Shown: positions 1 through 5,701 of the stretch, in pieces
How positions within the stretch are numbered: the stretch's first letter is position 1
How the letters are laid out: each line of letters begins with the position of its first letter
NCBI GenBank assembly: GCA_030599705.1
Contig: JAUVNM010000133.1
Coordinates: forward strand, 1-5,701
Reading direction: 5' to 3'
DNA: 5,701 bases
DNA from: Gammaproteobacteria bacterium
Lineage (GTDB): Bacteria > Pseudomonadota > Gammaproteobacteria > UBA9214
The notes under the pieces: model-generated
The model's input: the letters and a program-made list of their open reading frames with translations, nothing else
Database searches by the model: none
Told to the model about the DNA's origin: nothing
Position numbers and translations under genes: made by a program

Positions 1-74
1 AAGCACATCAGGACCGCTATTTGTAAATGTAAATACACTGGGAATAAGTGATCAAGGTGCTATGAGGAAGTATT

Positions 75-146
75 GTAGGTTGGGCTGAGTTTACGAAGCC
101 CAACGCCACGACCTTGTTGGGCTTCACTTCGTTCAGCCCAACCTGC
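75..146. repeat. REP-like inverted doublet, family A (GTTGGGCT stem)
   Basis: Two hairpins face each other. The left unit begins GTAG (75-78) and pairs GTTGGGCT (79-86) with AGCCCAAC (97-104) around a 10-nt loop. The right unit pairs GTTGGGCT (116-123) with AGCCCAAC (135-142) and ends CTGC (143-146), the reverse complement of GCAG. The units are also inverted copies of each other, differing mainly in their loops, with an 11-nt spacer (105-115). A hairpin with a 5' GTAG-type tetranucleotide, arranged as an inverted pair, is the known layout of bacterial REP/BIME elements mobilised by RAYT (TnpA-REP) proteins. It starts 22 nt past the ilvE stop, so it would lie in the 3' part of an ilvE transcript and could slow 3' decay. 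There is no U-run, so I do not call it a terminator. Confidence 0.75.
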
Positions 147-168
147 GTCTTTAATCCACAAGAGCTGT

Positions 169-1089
169 CTACACGACGGTCAGCCAGTCTTCGTAGCCGT
201 CCAGGCGGCCATGCACGACGTCGAAATACTGTGACTGCAGGCGTTCGGTCACCGGTCCGCGGCCGCCGTTACCGATGGCGCGGTCATCGACTTCCCGAAT
301 CGGGATGACCTCGGCCGCGGTGCCGGTAAAGAAGGCTTCATCTGCCAGGTACACCTCGTCACGGGTAATGCGCTTCTCCCTGATTTCAAGGCCTTGCGCC
401 TGCGCCAGGGTAATGATGGTAGCGCGCGTTATCCCTTCCAGCGCCGAAGTCAGGTCCGGCGTATAGAGGATGCCATCACGCACAATAAAGATATTTTCGC
501 CACTGCCCTCGGCCACGAACCCGTCGACGTCCAGCAGCATGGCCTCGTCATAACCGCAGGTCAGGGCCTCGTTCAGCGCCAGCATCGAGTTGATGTAATT
601 GCCGTTGGCCTTGGCCTTGCACATGGTGATGTTGACATGATGACGCGTAAACGAGGAGGTCCGGACACGAATCCCGTTTTCCATGTTCTCCGCACCCAGG
701 TAGGCACCCCATTCCCAGGCCGCGACCATGGTATGCACCTTGAGATTGTCGGCGCGCAGCCCCATGCCTTCCGCGCCATAGAAACACATCGGGCGGATAT
801 AGGCCGATTCCAGTTGGTTCTCGCGCACCACGGTCTGCTGGGCGGCATTGATTGCATCGCGGTCATAAGGCACCGGCATCTTCATGATATGGGCCGAACC
901 AAACAGGCGGCGGGTGTGGTCCTGCAGGCGGAAGATCGCGGTTCCCTGTTCCGCCTTGTAGGCACGCACGCCCTCGAACACGCCCATGCCGTAGTGCAGG
1001 GTATGGGTCAGCACATGGACCTGTGCCTCGCGCCAGGGCACCAGTTCGCCATCCATCCAGATAACGCCGTCACGATCCGCCATCGACAT
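169..1089 (-). CDS. ilvE: branched-chain amino acid aminotransferase
   Basis: Cytoplasmic PLP enzyme (fold-type IV, class IV aminotransferase) that reversibly transfers the amino group of glutamate to the 2-keto acids of leucine, isoleucine and valine, the last step of their synthesis. The 306-residue product matches the usual length of about 305-310. The N-terminal lobe has GVFEGVRAY (36-44). The PLP Schiff-base lysine is K160 in KANGNYINS, and the cofactor-nitrogen glutamate is E194 in EGSGENIF. GITRATI (219-225) and FTGTAAEV (254-261) are the phosphate and substrate-site loops. The frame stays open to an ATG at 1218, but that extension overlaps glnE and has no family character. The ATG at 1089 has AGGAGA 7 nt upstream and gives the usual N-terminus (MSMADRDGVIW); a second ATG at 1083 is possible. 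It lies 49 bp after glnE on the same strand, implying co-transcription. The alternative, a D-amino acid aminotransferase or 4-amino-4-deoxychorismate lyase, fits the length and motifs worse. Confidence 0.96.
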   Translation of the reverse strand: MSMADRDGVIWMDGELVPWREAQVHVLTHTLHYGMGVFEGVRAYKAEQGTAIFRLQDHTRRLFGSAHIMKMPVPYDRDAINAAQQTVVRENQLESAYIRPMCFYGAEGMGLRADNLKVHTMVAAWEWGAYLGAENMENGIRVRTSSFTRHHVNITMCKAKANGNYINSMLALNEALTCGYDEAMLLDVDGFVAEGSGENIFIVRDGILYTPDLTSALEGITRATIITLAQAQGLEIREKRITRDEVYLADEAFFTGTAAEVIPIREVDDRAIGNGGRGPVTERLQSQYFDVVHGRLDGYEDWLTVV

Positions 1090-1096
1090 GCTGCCG

Positions 1097-1102
1097 TCTC
1101 CT
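1097..1102 (-). promoter_or_regulatory. ribosome binding site of ilvE
   Basis: The minus strand reads AGGAGA here, 7 nt before the ATG at 1089 and 13 nt before the ATG at 1083. This spacing favours 1089 as the ilvE start and argues against the longer frame from 1218. The 49-bp glnE-ilvE gap shows no convincing promoter or terminator. Confidence 0.8.
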
Positions 1103-1138
1103 GAAACTGTTATTGCTGCCTGAATCTGGCCCGCCTGT

Positions 1139-4063
1139 TTATTGTTCACCCTGCCCCGGGTACTTGTCCCAGACACCGGCCACAGTCTCCCGCAGCGAGG
1201 CAAACTCGTCCCGGTCAACCACCGGTGGTTCTTCCTGCAGGGTCAGGTGATTAATACGGCTGCGGATGTCGCAATAGGCCGCGGTCAATCCCGCCACCTC
1301 AGCGCCGGTCATCAGGCCCGCCTTCGAGAAGGCTTCCAGCAGGTTCAGATTATCCGTATACCTGAGAAGCTCCGAATGCTTGTTGGCCCAGAGCAGTACG
1401 CCCCATTGAACCATAAATTCAATGTCAACGATACCGCCCCGCCCGTGTTTCAGATCGAAGCGGTCACTGCCGGAACGGTCCAGCTCCGCGCGCATCCGCT
1501 GGCGCATTTCACACACTTCCTCCGCAAGTTTTCCGGCAGTACGGGGCCGTGCCAGGACACCGGAGCGGACCCGCTCGAAGTGACGCCCGATCTCCGCATC
1601 ACCGGCAACCAGCCGCGCCCGTACCAGGGCCTGGCTTTCCCAGGTCCAGGCACTGCGCCGCTGGTAATCGGCGAAGGCATCCAGGCTGCTGACCAGCAGA
1701 CCCGAGGCACCGTCCGGACGCAGACGCGCATCGACCTCGTACAGGATCCCGGCGGCGGTAAACGTGTTCATGATATGAATGATGCGCTGGCTTAACCGGG
1801 TAAAGAATTCATGGTTATCCAGCACCTGCGGGCCGCTGGTGTGCTGTTCGTTACCGGCGCTGTCATGCAGGAACACCAGGTCCAGGTCGGACCCGTATCC
1901 CAGTTCCCGGCCACCCAGTTTCCCATAGCCAAGGATGCCGAATCCCGCCTTGCGCTGCTTGCCACGCAGCAGGTAGCAAGGTTCGCCATGGCGTTCCACC
2001 AGATGGTTCCAGGCCAGCTGCAAAACATTTTCGAGGACCACCTCGGCGATCTCCGTGAGATGCTCTGCCACAGCGGTGACGGGCATCTCCGAAACGATAT
2101 CGGTGGCGGCCACGTGCAGCACCGCGGCCTGCCGGAACTGGCGCAGCCGGTCCATCTGCTGTTCCAGGTCATCCAGTGCAATCCCGGCCAGCCGCAATTC
2201 CAGCACCCCCTTGAGACCCGCCGTGTCGAGCGGGCTGTACAGGGTCCTTGGATCGAGCAGTTCATCCAGCAGAATCGGGGACTGGGCAAGCTGGGATGCG
2301 GCCCAGGCACTGGTGGAACACAGCTGTACCAGTTGTGTCAGCGCGATGGGACTTTCGACCAGCAGGGACAGGTAGGTCGTACGGCCGGCAATGGCCTCGA
2401 GCAGTTCACCGACCCGCTTGAGTGTCAGCAATGACTGCGGCCGGGATGCGGCGGCGCCAAGCAATACCGGCATAAGCTGGTCCAGGCGCTGCCGGCCAAC
2501 ATCACCGAGAAACCGGGTGACCGGACCTTGCCGGAAACCGGTCAGCCAGGCCAGTGTCGCGTCTGCCTCGTCATAACCGGCGGCCGTCAATGCCGCAGTG
2601 GCCTCCGGGCCGTCCAGCAGATCGTTCCAGACCAAATCGAGCCCGGCGGCCGTGTCACTGTCCGCACCCGGCGTGCGTTTCTCCGGATCTGCAAAAACCT
2701 GTTCGAAATGTTCCTGCACCCGTTGCCGGTATGTGCCCAGCTGCTTCGCAAAGCGGTCCCAGTCAGCAAATCCCATGGCGTAGGCCAGGCGTGCACGGCC
2801 GAGGTTGTCTTCCGGCAGCTCGTGCACCTGCTGGTCGGCCCAGGCCTGCAGGCGGTTCTCGACACGCCGCAGGAACACGTAGGCCTCCGCCAGCTGCAGG
2901 GTCACATGGGCCGGCAGATAACCCAGTGCCGCCAGCGCATCGAGCACCGCCAGCACGCCACGCTGCTGCAGCAGCACCTGGCGGCCGCCGCGCACCAGCT
3001 GAAAGGCCTGCACAATAAACTCGATTTCCCGGATGCCGCCGGGCCCGAGCTTGATGTTGTCCTGCATGCCCTTGCGTTCCACTTCACGCACAATCTGTTC
3101 CTTCAGGTTGCGCAGCGAGTCGAACGCCCCGAAATCCAGGTAGCGCCGGTAGACAAACGGTTGCAGCAACTTCATCAGACGCTGCGCCGCACGCTTCGGG
3201 CCAGCCACGGGGCGCGCCTTGATCATCGCGTAGCGCTCCCATTCACGCCCCTGTAACTGGTAGTAATCCGCCATGGCATCAAAGTTGGCGACCAGCGGCC
3301 CACTGTCACCGTAGGGACGCAGCCGCATGTCCACCCGGTAGACGAAGCCGTGATCCGTCGTAGTATCGAGGGCATGGATCAGCCGTTGACCGATCTGCTG
3401 GTAAAATTCCTCTTCACTGCCGGCTTGTTTCGGCCACGTGCCGGCAGCATCCGGGTAGGCAAAGATCAAATCGATATCCGAAGAAAAGTTCAGCTCGCGC
3501 GCCCCGAGCTTGCCCATCCCCAGGACGACCAGTGACGGAGTCAGTTTACGGCCCGGGCGGCCCAGCGACTGCAGCGCCGATTCACTGAGCCGTTCCAGCG
3601 CACCGGCCACACAGGCATCCGCCAGCGCCGACAGGTCACCCAGCACCTCGTCAAGACCGGCCCACCCGGCGAGATCGCGCCAGGCAATCCGCAGCATCTC
3701 GCGCAACCTGAAATCGCGCAGGACATCTCCAAGGATTATTTCGTCGTCGATGCCATTCAGGTGCCGCCGGAGCTTGCCGGCATACTCGCCGGCCCGGTAA
3801 TCAGCGAGCAGATCGCCTGCGGCAAGCAGGTCATACAGCAGGGCCGGGTCGCGCACACAGGCCGTCTCGACAAACTCGCTGCACGCCCAGACCCGCAACA
3901 GGCTAGCGACAAAATCGGGGTCTTTGGGGAGCGGAAACTGCGCTTCCGCGGCGGCCACGGCAAATGCCTCCCAGGAATCTGCCAGCGACTCGCGCAGCTC
4001 CGCTGGCAGCCCGGGTGCCTGATGCCGATTGATGGCCATCGGCGATTGCGCATAACCAACCAT
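1139..4063 (-). CDS. glnE: bifunctional glutamine synthetase adenylyltransferase / adenylyl-removing enzyme
   Basis: GlnE controls glutamine synthetase by adding AMP to its subunits (lowering activity) or removing it, under the direction of PII signal protein and glutamine. The 974-residue product has the family's duplicated architecture. The N-terminal adenylyl-removase half has GMGKLGARELNFSSDIDL (182-199, with D196 and D198), VDMRLRP (244-250) and PGGIREIEF (341-349). The C-terminal adenylyltransferase half repeats these as GYGKLGGRELGYGSDLDL (712-729, with D726 and D728), VDARLRP (777-783) and RGGIVDIEF (875-883). The metal-binding aspartates of both nucleotidyltransferase sites are present, so both activities should be intact. 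Length fits the usual 950-990. The ATG at 4063 is the first in frame after a TAA only nine bases upstream. It lacks a clear Shine-Dalgarno; the ATG at 4039 is an alternative and has none either. It is the first gene of a likely glnE-ilvE operon and is divergent from pilU. Confidence 0.97.
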   Translation of the reverse strand: MVGYAQSPMAINRHQAPGLPAELRESLADSWEAFAVAAAEAQFPLPKDPDFVASLLRVWACSEFVETACVRDPALLYDLLAAGDLLADYRAGEYAGKLRRHLNGIDDEIILGDVLRDFRLREMLRIAWRDLAGWAGLDEVLGDLSALADACVAGALERLSESALQSLGRPGRKLTPSLVVLGMGKLGARELNFSSDIDLIFAYPDAAGTWPKQAGSEEEFYQQIGQRLIHALDTTTDHGFVYRVDMRLRPYGDSGPLVANFDAMADYYQLQGREWERYAMIKARPVAGPKRAAQRLMKLLQPFVYRRYLDFGAFDSLRNLKEQIVREVERKGMQDNIKLGPGGIREIEFIVQAFQLVRGGRQVLLQQRGVLAVLDALAALGYLPAHVTLQLAEAYVFLRRVENRLQAWADQQVHELPEDNLGRARLAYAMGFADWDRFAKQLGTYRQRVQEHFEQVFADPEKRTPGADSDTAAGLDLVWNDLLDGPEATAALTAAGYDEADATLAWLTGFRQGPVTRFLGDVGRQRLDQLMPVLLGAAASRPQSLLTLKRVGELLEAIAGRTTYLSLLVESPIALTQLVQLCSTSAWAASQLAQSPILLDELLDPRTLYSPLDTAGLKGVLELRLAGIALDDLEQQMDRLRQFRQAAVLHVAATDIVSEMPVTAVAEHLTEIAEVVLENVLQLAWNHLVERHGEPCYLLRGKQRKAGFGILGYGKLGGRELGYGSDLDLVFLHDSAGNEQHTSGPQVLDNHEFFTRLSQRIIHIMNTFTAAGILYEVDARLRPDGASGLLVSSLDAFADYQRRSAWTWESQALVRARLVAGDAEIGRHFERVRSGVLARPRTAGKLAEEVCEMRQRMRAELDRSGSDRFDLKHGRGGIVDIEFMVQWGVLLWANKHSELLRYTDNLNLLEAFSKAGLMTGAEVAGLTAAYCDIRSRINHLTLQEEPPVVDRDEFASLRETVAGVWDKYPGQGEQ

Positions 4064-4130
4064 ACCCGGAGCTTAAAAGGTATGTGCCGAAAGGTGAAGC
4101 ACTGAACCCGGTGAGCAGATGAAACGTCGC

Positions 4131-4194
4131 TGGTCGAATGAATTCGACCCTACCAAATGAATTTTGAGCGTGTAGGGCCGAATTCATTCGGCCA
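4131..4194. repeat. REP-like inverted doublet, family B (GGYCGAAT stem)
   Basis: Two 18-nt perfect hairpins. Unit 1 pairs GGTCGAAT (4132-4139) with ATTCGACC (4142-4149), and is followed by CTACC, so it carries GTAG at its 5' end on the minus strand. Unit 2 pairs GGCCGAAT (4176-4183) with ATTCGGCC (4186-4193) and carries GTAG at 4172-4175. Read in the same orientation, the 24-nt units (4131-4154 reversed, and 4171-4194) differ at three positions. Two of these are partners in the stem (T-A in one, C-G in the other), so pairing is kept. The doublet lies in the divergent glnE/pilU gap, 67 bp from the glnE start and 71 bp from the pilU start, an uncommon place for a REP because both promoters must fit around it. 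The structure is clear; assignment to the REP class rests on the GTAG end and paired inverted layout. Confidence 0.8.
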
Positions 4195-4251
4195 ACAGAC
4201 TCAAGATAAGCTCCCGGGCTGTCGACACACTGATTCATGGAAAATTACCCC

Positions 4252-4258
4252 GGACGGA
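4252..4258 (+). promoter_or_regulatory. weak ribosome binding site of pilU
   Basis: GGACGGA followed by an A-rich spacer of 7 nt before the ATG at 4266. It is a partial Shine-Dalgarno match, but its position and the family-typical N-terminus (MDFKSYLKIMV) support this start. Confidence 0.5.
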
Positions 4259-4265
4259 AAAAAAT

Positions 4266-5441
4266 ATGGACTTCAAGTCATATCTAAAAATCATGGTTGA
4301 CCAGGACGCTTCGGATATCTACCTGAGCACCGGGGCCCCCATCAGCGCAAAGATCAACGGCACCCTGACTGCGCTCGAGGACAGCCGGCTGACCGCGGAC
4401 CAGGTCAAGACCGTTGCCTGGTCGGTAATGGACGACGAACAGATTGCCGAATTCGAGAAAAAACCGGAGATGAACCTGGCCATCTCGGAACAGGGCATCG
4501 GACGTTTCCGCGTCAATATCTTCAAGCAACGCAACAGCATTTCCATGGTCATCCGCAACATCAAGACCGACATTCCTGCCTGGGAAGACCTTGGCCTGCC
4601 CGAGATACTGACCGAGGTCATTATGGCGCAACGCGGGCTGGTGCTGTTTGTCGGCGCCACCGGCTCCGGCAAGTCCACCTCGCTGGCATCACTGATCGAT
4701 TACCGCAATACCAACAGTGCCGGGCACATCATCACCATCGAGGACCCGGTGGAATTCGTACACAGCCACAAAAAGTCGATCGTCAACCAGCGCGAGATCG
4801 GCATGGATACCGACAGTTATGAGGATGCACTCAAGAACACCCTGCGCCAGGCGCCGGATGTGATCCTGATCGGCGAGATCCGTGACCGCGAAACCATGGA
4901 GCATGCCATCGCCTTTGCCGAAACCGGCCACCTGGCGATCTCGACGCTGCACGCCAATAATGCCAACCAGGCACTCGACCGCATTATCAATTTCTTTCCG
5001 GAAGACCGCCGCAATCAGCTGCTGCTGGACCTGTCGCTGAACCTGCGCGCCTTTGTTTCCCAGCGGCTGGTAAAAACTGTCGATGGCAAGCGCACCGCCG
5101 CGGTCGAGATCCTGCTGGGCACGCCGCTGGTGCAGGACATGGTCCGCCGCGGTGATGTACACGAGATCAAGGAAGTCATGGTGAAATCCGAGAACCTCGG
5201 CATGCAGACCTTTGACAATGCCCTGTACAAGCTGTACGAGGCCGGCAGTATTGACCTCGAAGAGGCAGCACGCAATGCCGATTCGCCCAACAACCTGCGC
5301 GTGAAGGTCAACCTGAACAACAACACGCCGGCCGAACGGGAAGCCAGCATCAACCTGAGCCTCATGGAAGATAAAGAAAACGAGGAAGATGACGGGCAGG
5401 CACCGGAATGGGGATCAAGTGCCCAGGCAAATATTTCATGA
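4266..5441 (+). CDS. pilU: type IV pilus retraction ATPase, PilU type
   Basis: Cytoplasmic hexameric ATPase of the PilT/GspE secretion-ATPase superfamily; PilU assists PilT in depolymerising type IV pili at the inner-membrane base of the machine. The N-terminal PAS-like domain covers roughly residues 1-100. In the RecA-like domain I see Walker A GATGSGKST (130-138, K136), the Asp box ITIEDPVEFVH (156-166), Walker B with its glutamate DVILIGEIRD (198-207, E204) and the His box TGHLAISTLHA (220-230). Where PilT has its AIRNLIRE retraction motif, this protein has TPLVQDMVRRGDVHEIKEVM (286-305), the PilU form. ALKNTLRQAPDVI and FAETGHL also match PilU as I recall it from Pseudomonas. Length 391 is near the usual 380-390. 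The C-terminal tail after about 365 is acidic and probably disordered. No pilT lies upstream, where PilU genes often have one; instead glnE is divergent across a REP doublet. It could be an additional PilT/PilU paralogue rather than the sole PilU. Confidence 0.9.
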   Translation: MDFKSYLKIMVDQDASDIYLSTGAPISAKINGTLTALEDSRLTADQVKTVAWSVMDDEQIAEFEKKPEMNLAISEQGIGRFRVNIFKQRNSISMVIRNIKTDIPAWEDLGLPEILTEVIMAQRGLVLFVGATGSGKSTSLASLIDYRNTNSAGHIITIEDPVEFVHSHKKSIVNQREIGMDTDSYEDALKNTLRQAPDVILIGEIRDRETMEHAIAFAETGHLAISTLHANNANQALDRIINFFPEDRRNQLLLDLSLNLRAFVSQRLVKTVDGKRTAAVEILLGTPLVQDMVRRGDVHEIKEVMVKSENLGMQTFDNALYKLYEAGSIDLEEAARNADSPNNLRVKVNLNNNTPAEREASINLSLMEDKENEEDDGQAPEWGSSAQANIS

Positions 5442-5463
5442 CACGGGGAATGATGGTAAAAAC

Positions 5464-5609
5464 ATTGCAGGAGCCAGCTGAAGGTGAGGCGCTTGCGCCG
5501 ACAAGGTGAGCTTGCGAGAGGGTGGCCTGGGCCGGAGGCTGCCCTGGGGCATGCTGGCGAATCCGATGTCCGGGATAACCGCATTCGCGGGCAAGCCCGC
5601 TCCTACAAT
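5464..5609. repeat. REP-like inverted doublet, family C (GTAGGAGC type), one unit interrupted
   Basis: The outer ends are inverted: ATTGCAGGAGC (5464-5474) and, on the minus strand, ATTGTAGGAGC (5609-5599), matching at 10 of 11. The right unit is a compact hairpin, GCGGGC (5587-5592) with GCCCGC (5595-5600), flanked by ATTCGC on the inside and CTAC outside. The left unit has the same outer end, then GCCAGC (5473-5478), whose partner GCTGGC followed by GAAT comes only at 5553-5562. Thus both units have the plan GYAGGAGC, variable stem, GCGAAT, but the left has 74 nt between its stem halves instead of 2. The right unit resembles REP sequences I recall as abundant in Pseudomonas species. It fills most of the convergent pilU/groEL gap. 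Confidence 0.72.
5479..5552. other. about 72-nt insertion or expanded loop inside the left family C REP
   Basis: This segment separates the two stem halves of the left REP unit. It contains a tight hairpin, GGCGC (5488-5492) TT GCGCC (5495-5499), and two direct copies of AAGGTGAG (5481-5488 and 5503-5510), each soon followed by CTTGCG (5492-5497 and 5511-5516). The rest is G/C-rich (GGCCTGGGCC at 5523-5532, GCCCTGGGG at 5541-5549). I see no credible coding sequence or target-site duplication. It may be a further REP-related fragment nested in the loop, or a long natural loop of this family. Confidence 0.45.
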
Positions 5610-5621
5610 TGAATACCAGCC

Positions 5622-5652
5622 AAAAAAAAGCCCCGCACCAGCGGGGCTTTTT
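5622..5652 (-). terminator. rho-independent terminator of groEL, probably bidirectional
   Basis: Perfect stem AGCCCCGC (5629-5636) with GCGGGGCT (5641-5648) around the loop ACCA (5637-5640). On the minus strand the hairpin is followed by eight T (A 5622-5629 on the plus strand), a strong terminator 24 nt past the groEL stop. On the plus strand the stem is followed by five T (5648-5652), so it can also end pilU transcription, for which no other terminator is visible. Confidence 0.93.
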
Positions 5653-5675
5653 ATGTACTGCAAATACCGGATGAC

Positions 5676-5701
5676 TTACATCATGCCACCCAGGCCACCC
5701 A
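5676..5701 (-). CDS. groEL: C-terminal end of chaperonin GroEL (partial, runs off the window)
   Basis: The last eight codons plus stop, read on the minus strand from the window edge, give GGLGGMM then TAA (stop at 5678-5676), after an incomplete codon. A Gly-Gly-Met-rich tail ending in Met-Met is characteristic of the GroEL C-terminus, which projects into the folding cavity. The immediately following strong terminator agrees with the 3' end of a highly expressed operon (groES-groEL). Only a few residues are visible, so the call rests on this tail alone; another glycine/methionine-rich end cannot be excluded. Confidence 0.75.

Noticed and set aside
22..33. Direct repeat TGTAAATGTAAA near the left edge
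   Set aside because: Two 6-nt copies in an AT-rich stretch are likely by chance, and no other signal surrounds them.
114..308. A short plus-strand frame starting in the first REP doublet
   Set aside because: It runs from a repeat into the antisense of ilvE and has no ribosome site or family features.
1090..1218. An N-terminal extension of ilvE to the in-frame ATG at 1218
   Set aside because: It overlaps the glnE 3' end, translates to residues unlike any aminotransferase N-terminus, and the ATG at 1089 has a well-placed AGGAGA.
2528..3256. Long open frames on the plus strand inside glnE (such as 2528-3256, 394-1104 and 1142-1795)
   Set aside because: They are antisense to glnE or ilvE, lack recognisable motifs and arise from GC-rich codon bias in the real genes.
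4064..4110. A possible glnE promoter on the minus strand (TTCAGT, then CATACC)
   Set aside because: Both hexamers match the sigma-70 consensus at only about half the positions.
4183..4210. A possible pilU promoter (TTCATT, then GATAAG with a 16-nt spacer)
   Set aside because: Only 3 of 6 and 4 of 6 consensus matches, and the -35 would lie inside the REP hairpin; too weak to annotate.
75..5609. A CRISPR array, integron or small-RNA system based on the repeated hairpins
   Set aside because: The repeats come as inverted pairs of differing families, not regularly spaced direct repeats, and no associated cas, integrase or transposase gene is present.
5436..5663. A 75-codon minus-strand frame over the third REP doublet
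   Set aside because: It is made of the REP hairpins and part of the terminator; such frames appear wherever this repeat type occurs and have no independent support.

Overview
This 5.7 kb window is a chromosomal housekeeping segment from a gammaproteobacterium. The evidence is a full-length two-domain GlnE followed at once by IlvE (an order I recall from Pseudomonas and relatives), a PilU-type pilus retraction ATPase, a GroEL-like C-terminus, GC-rich coding sequence, and intergenic hairpin doublets of the REP type carrying 5' GTAG tetranucleotides. I cannot name a genus. Nothing resembles a defence island, prophage, integron or CRISPR array, and no complete transposase gene is present.

Layout, left to right. 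Positions 1-74 are AT-richer non-coding DNA in which I see nothing firm. Positions 75-146 hold a REP-like inverted doublet just downstream of ilvE. ilvE (branched-chain aminotransferase, 1089 to 169, minus strand) lies 49 bp downstream of glnE (glutamine synthetase adenylyltransferase/adenylyl-removase, 4063 to 1139, minus strand), so the two probably form one operon. The 202 bp divergent gap 4064-4265 holds a second REP doublet with a compensatory stem change. pilU (4266-5441, plus strand) follows, without an adjacent pilT in view. The 234 bp convergent gap 5442-5675 holds a third REP doublet, of a different sequence family, in which one member looks split by about 72 nt. A strong hairpin terminator follows, and then the last codons of a minus-strand groEL at the right edge.

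Functionally, GlnE and IlvE both belong to nitrogen/glutamate metabolism: GlnE sets glutamine synthetase activity, and IlvE uses glutamate as the amino donor for leucine, isoleucine and valine. PilU works with PilT in type IV pilus retraction and is unrelated to them apart from position. I did not find a new multi-gene system. The most interesting material is in the intergenic DNA: three REP doublets of three different sequence families, one in each non-operonic gap, with the same inverted layout and GTAG/GCAG ends.
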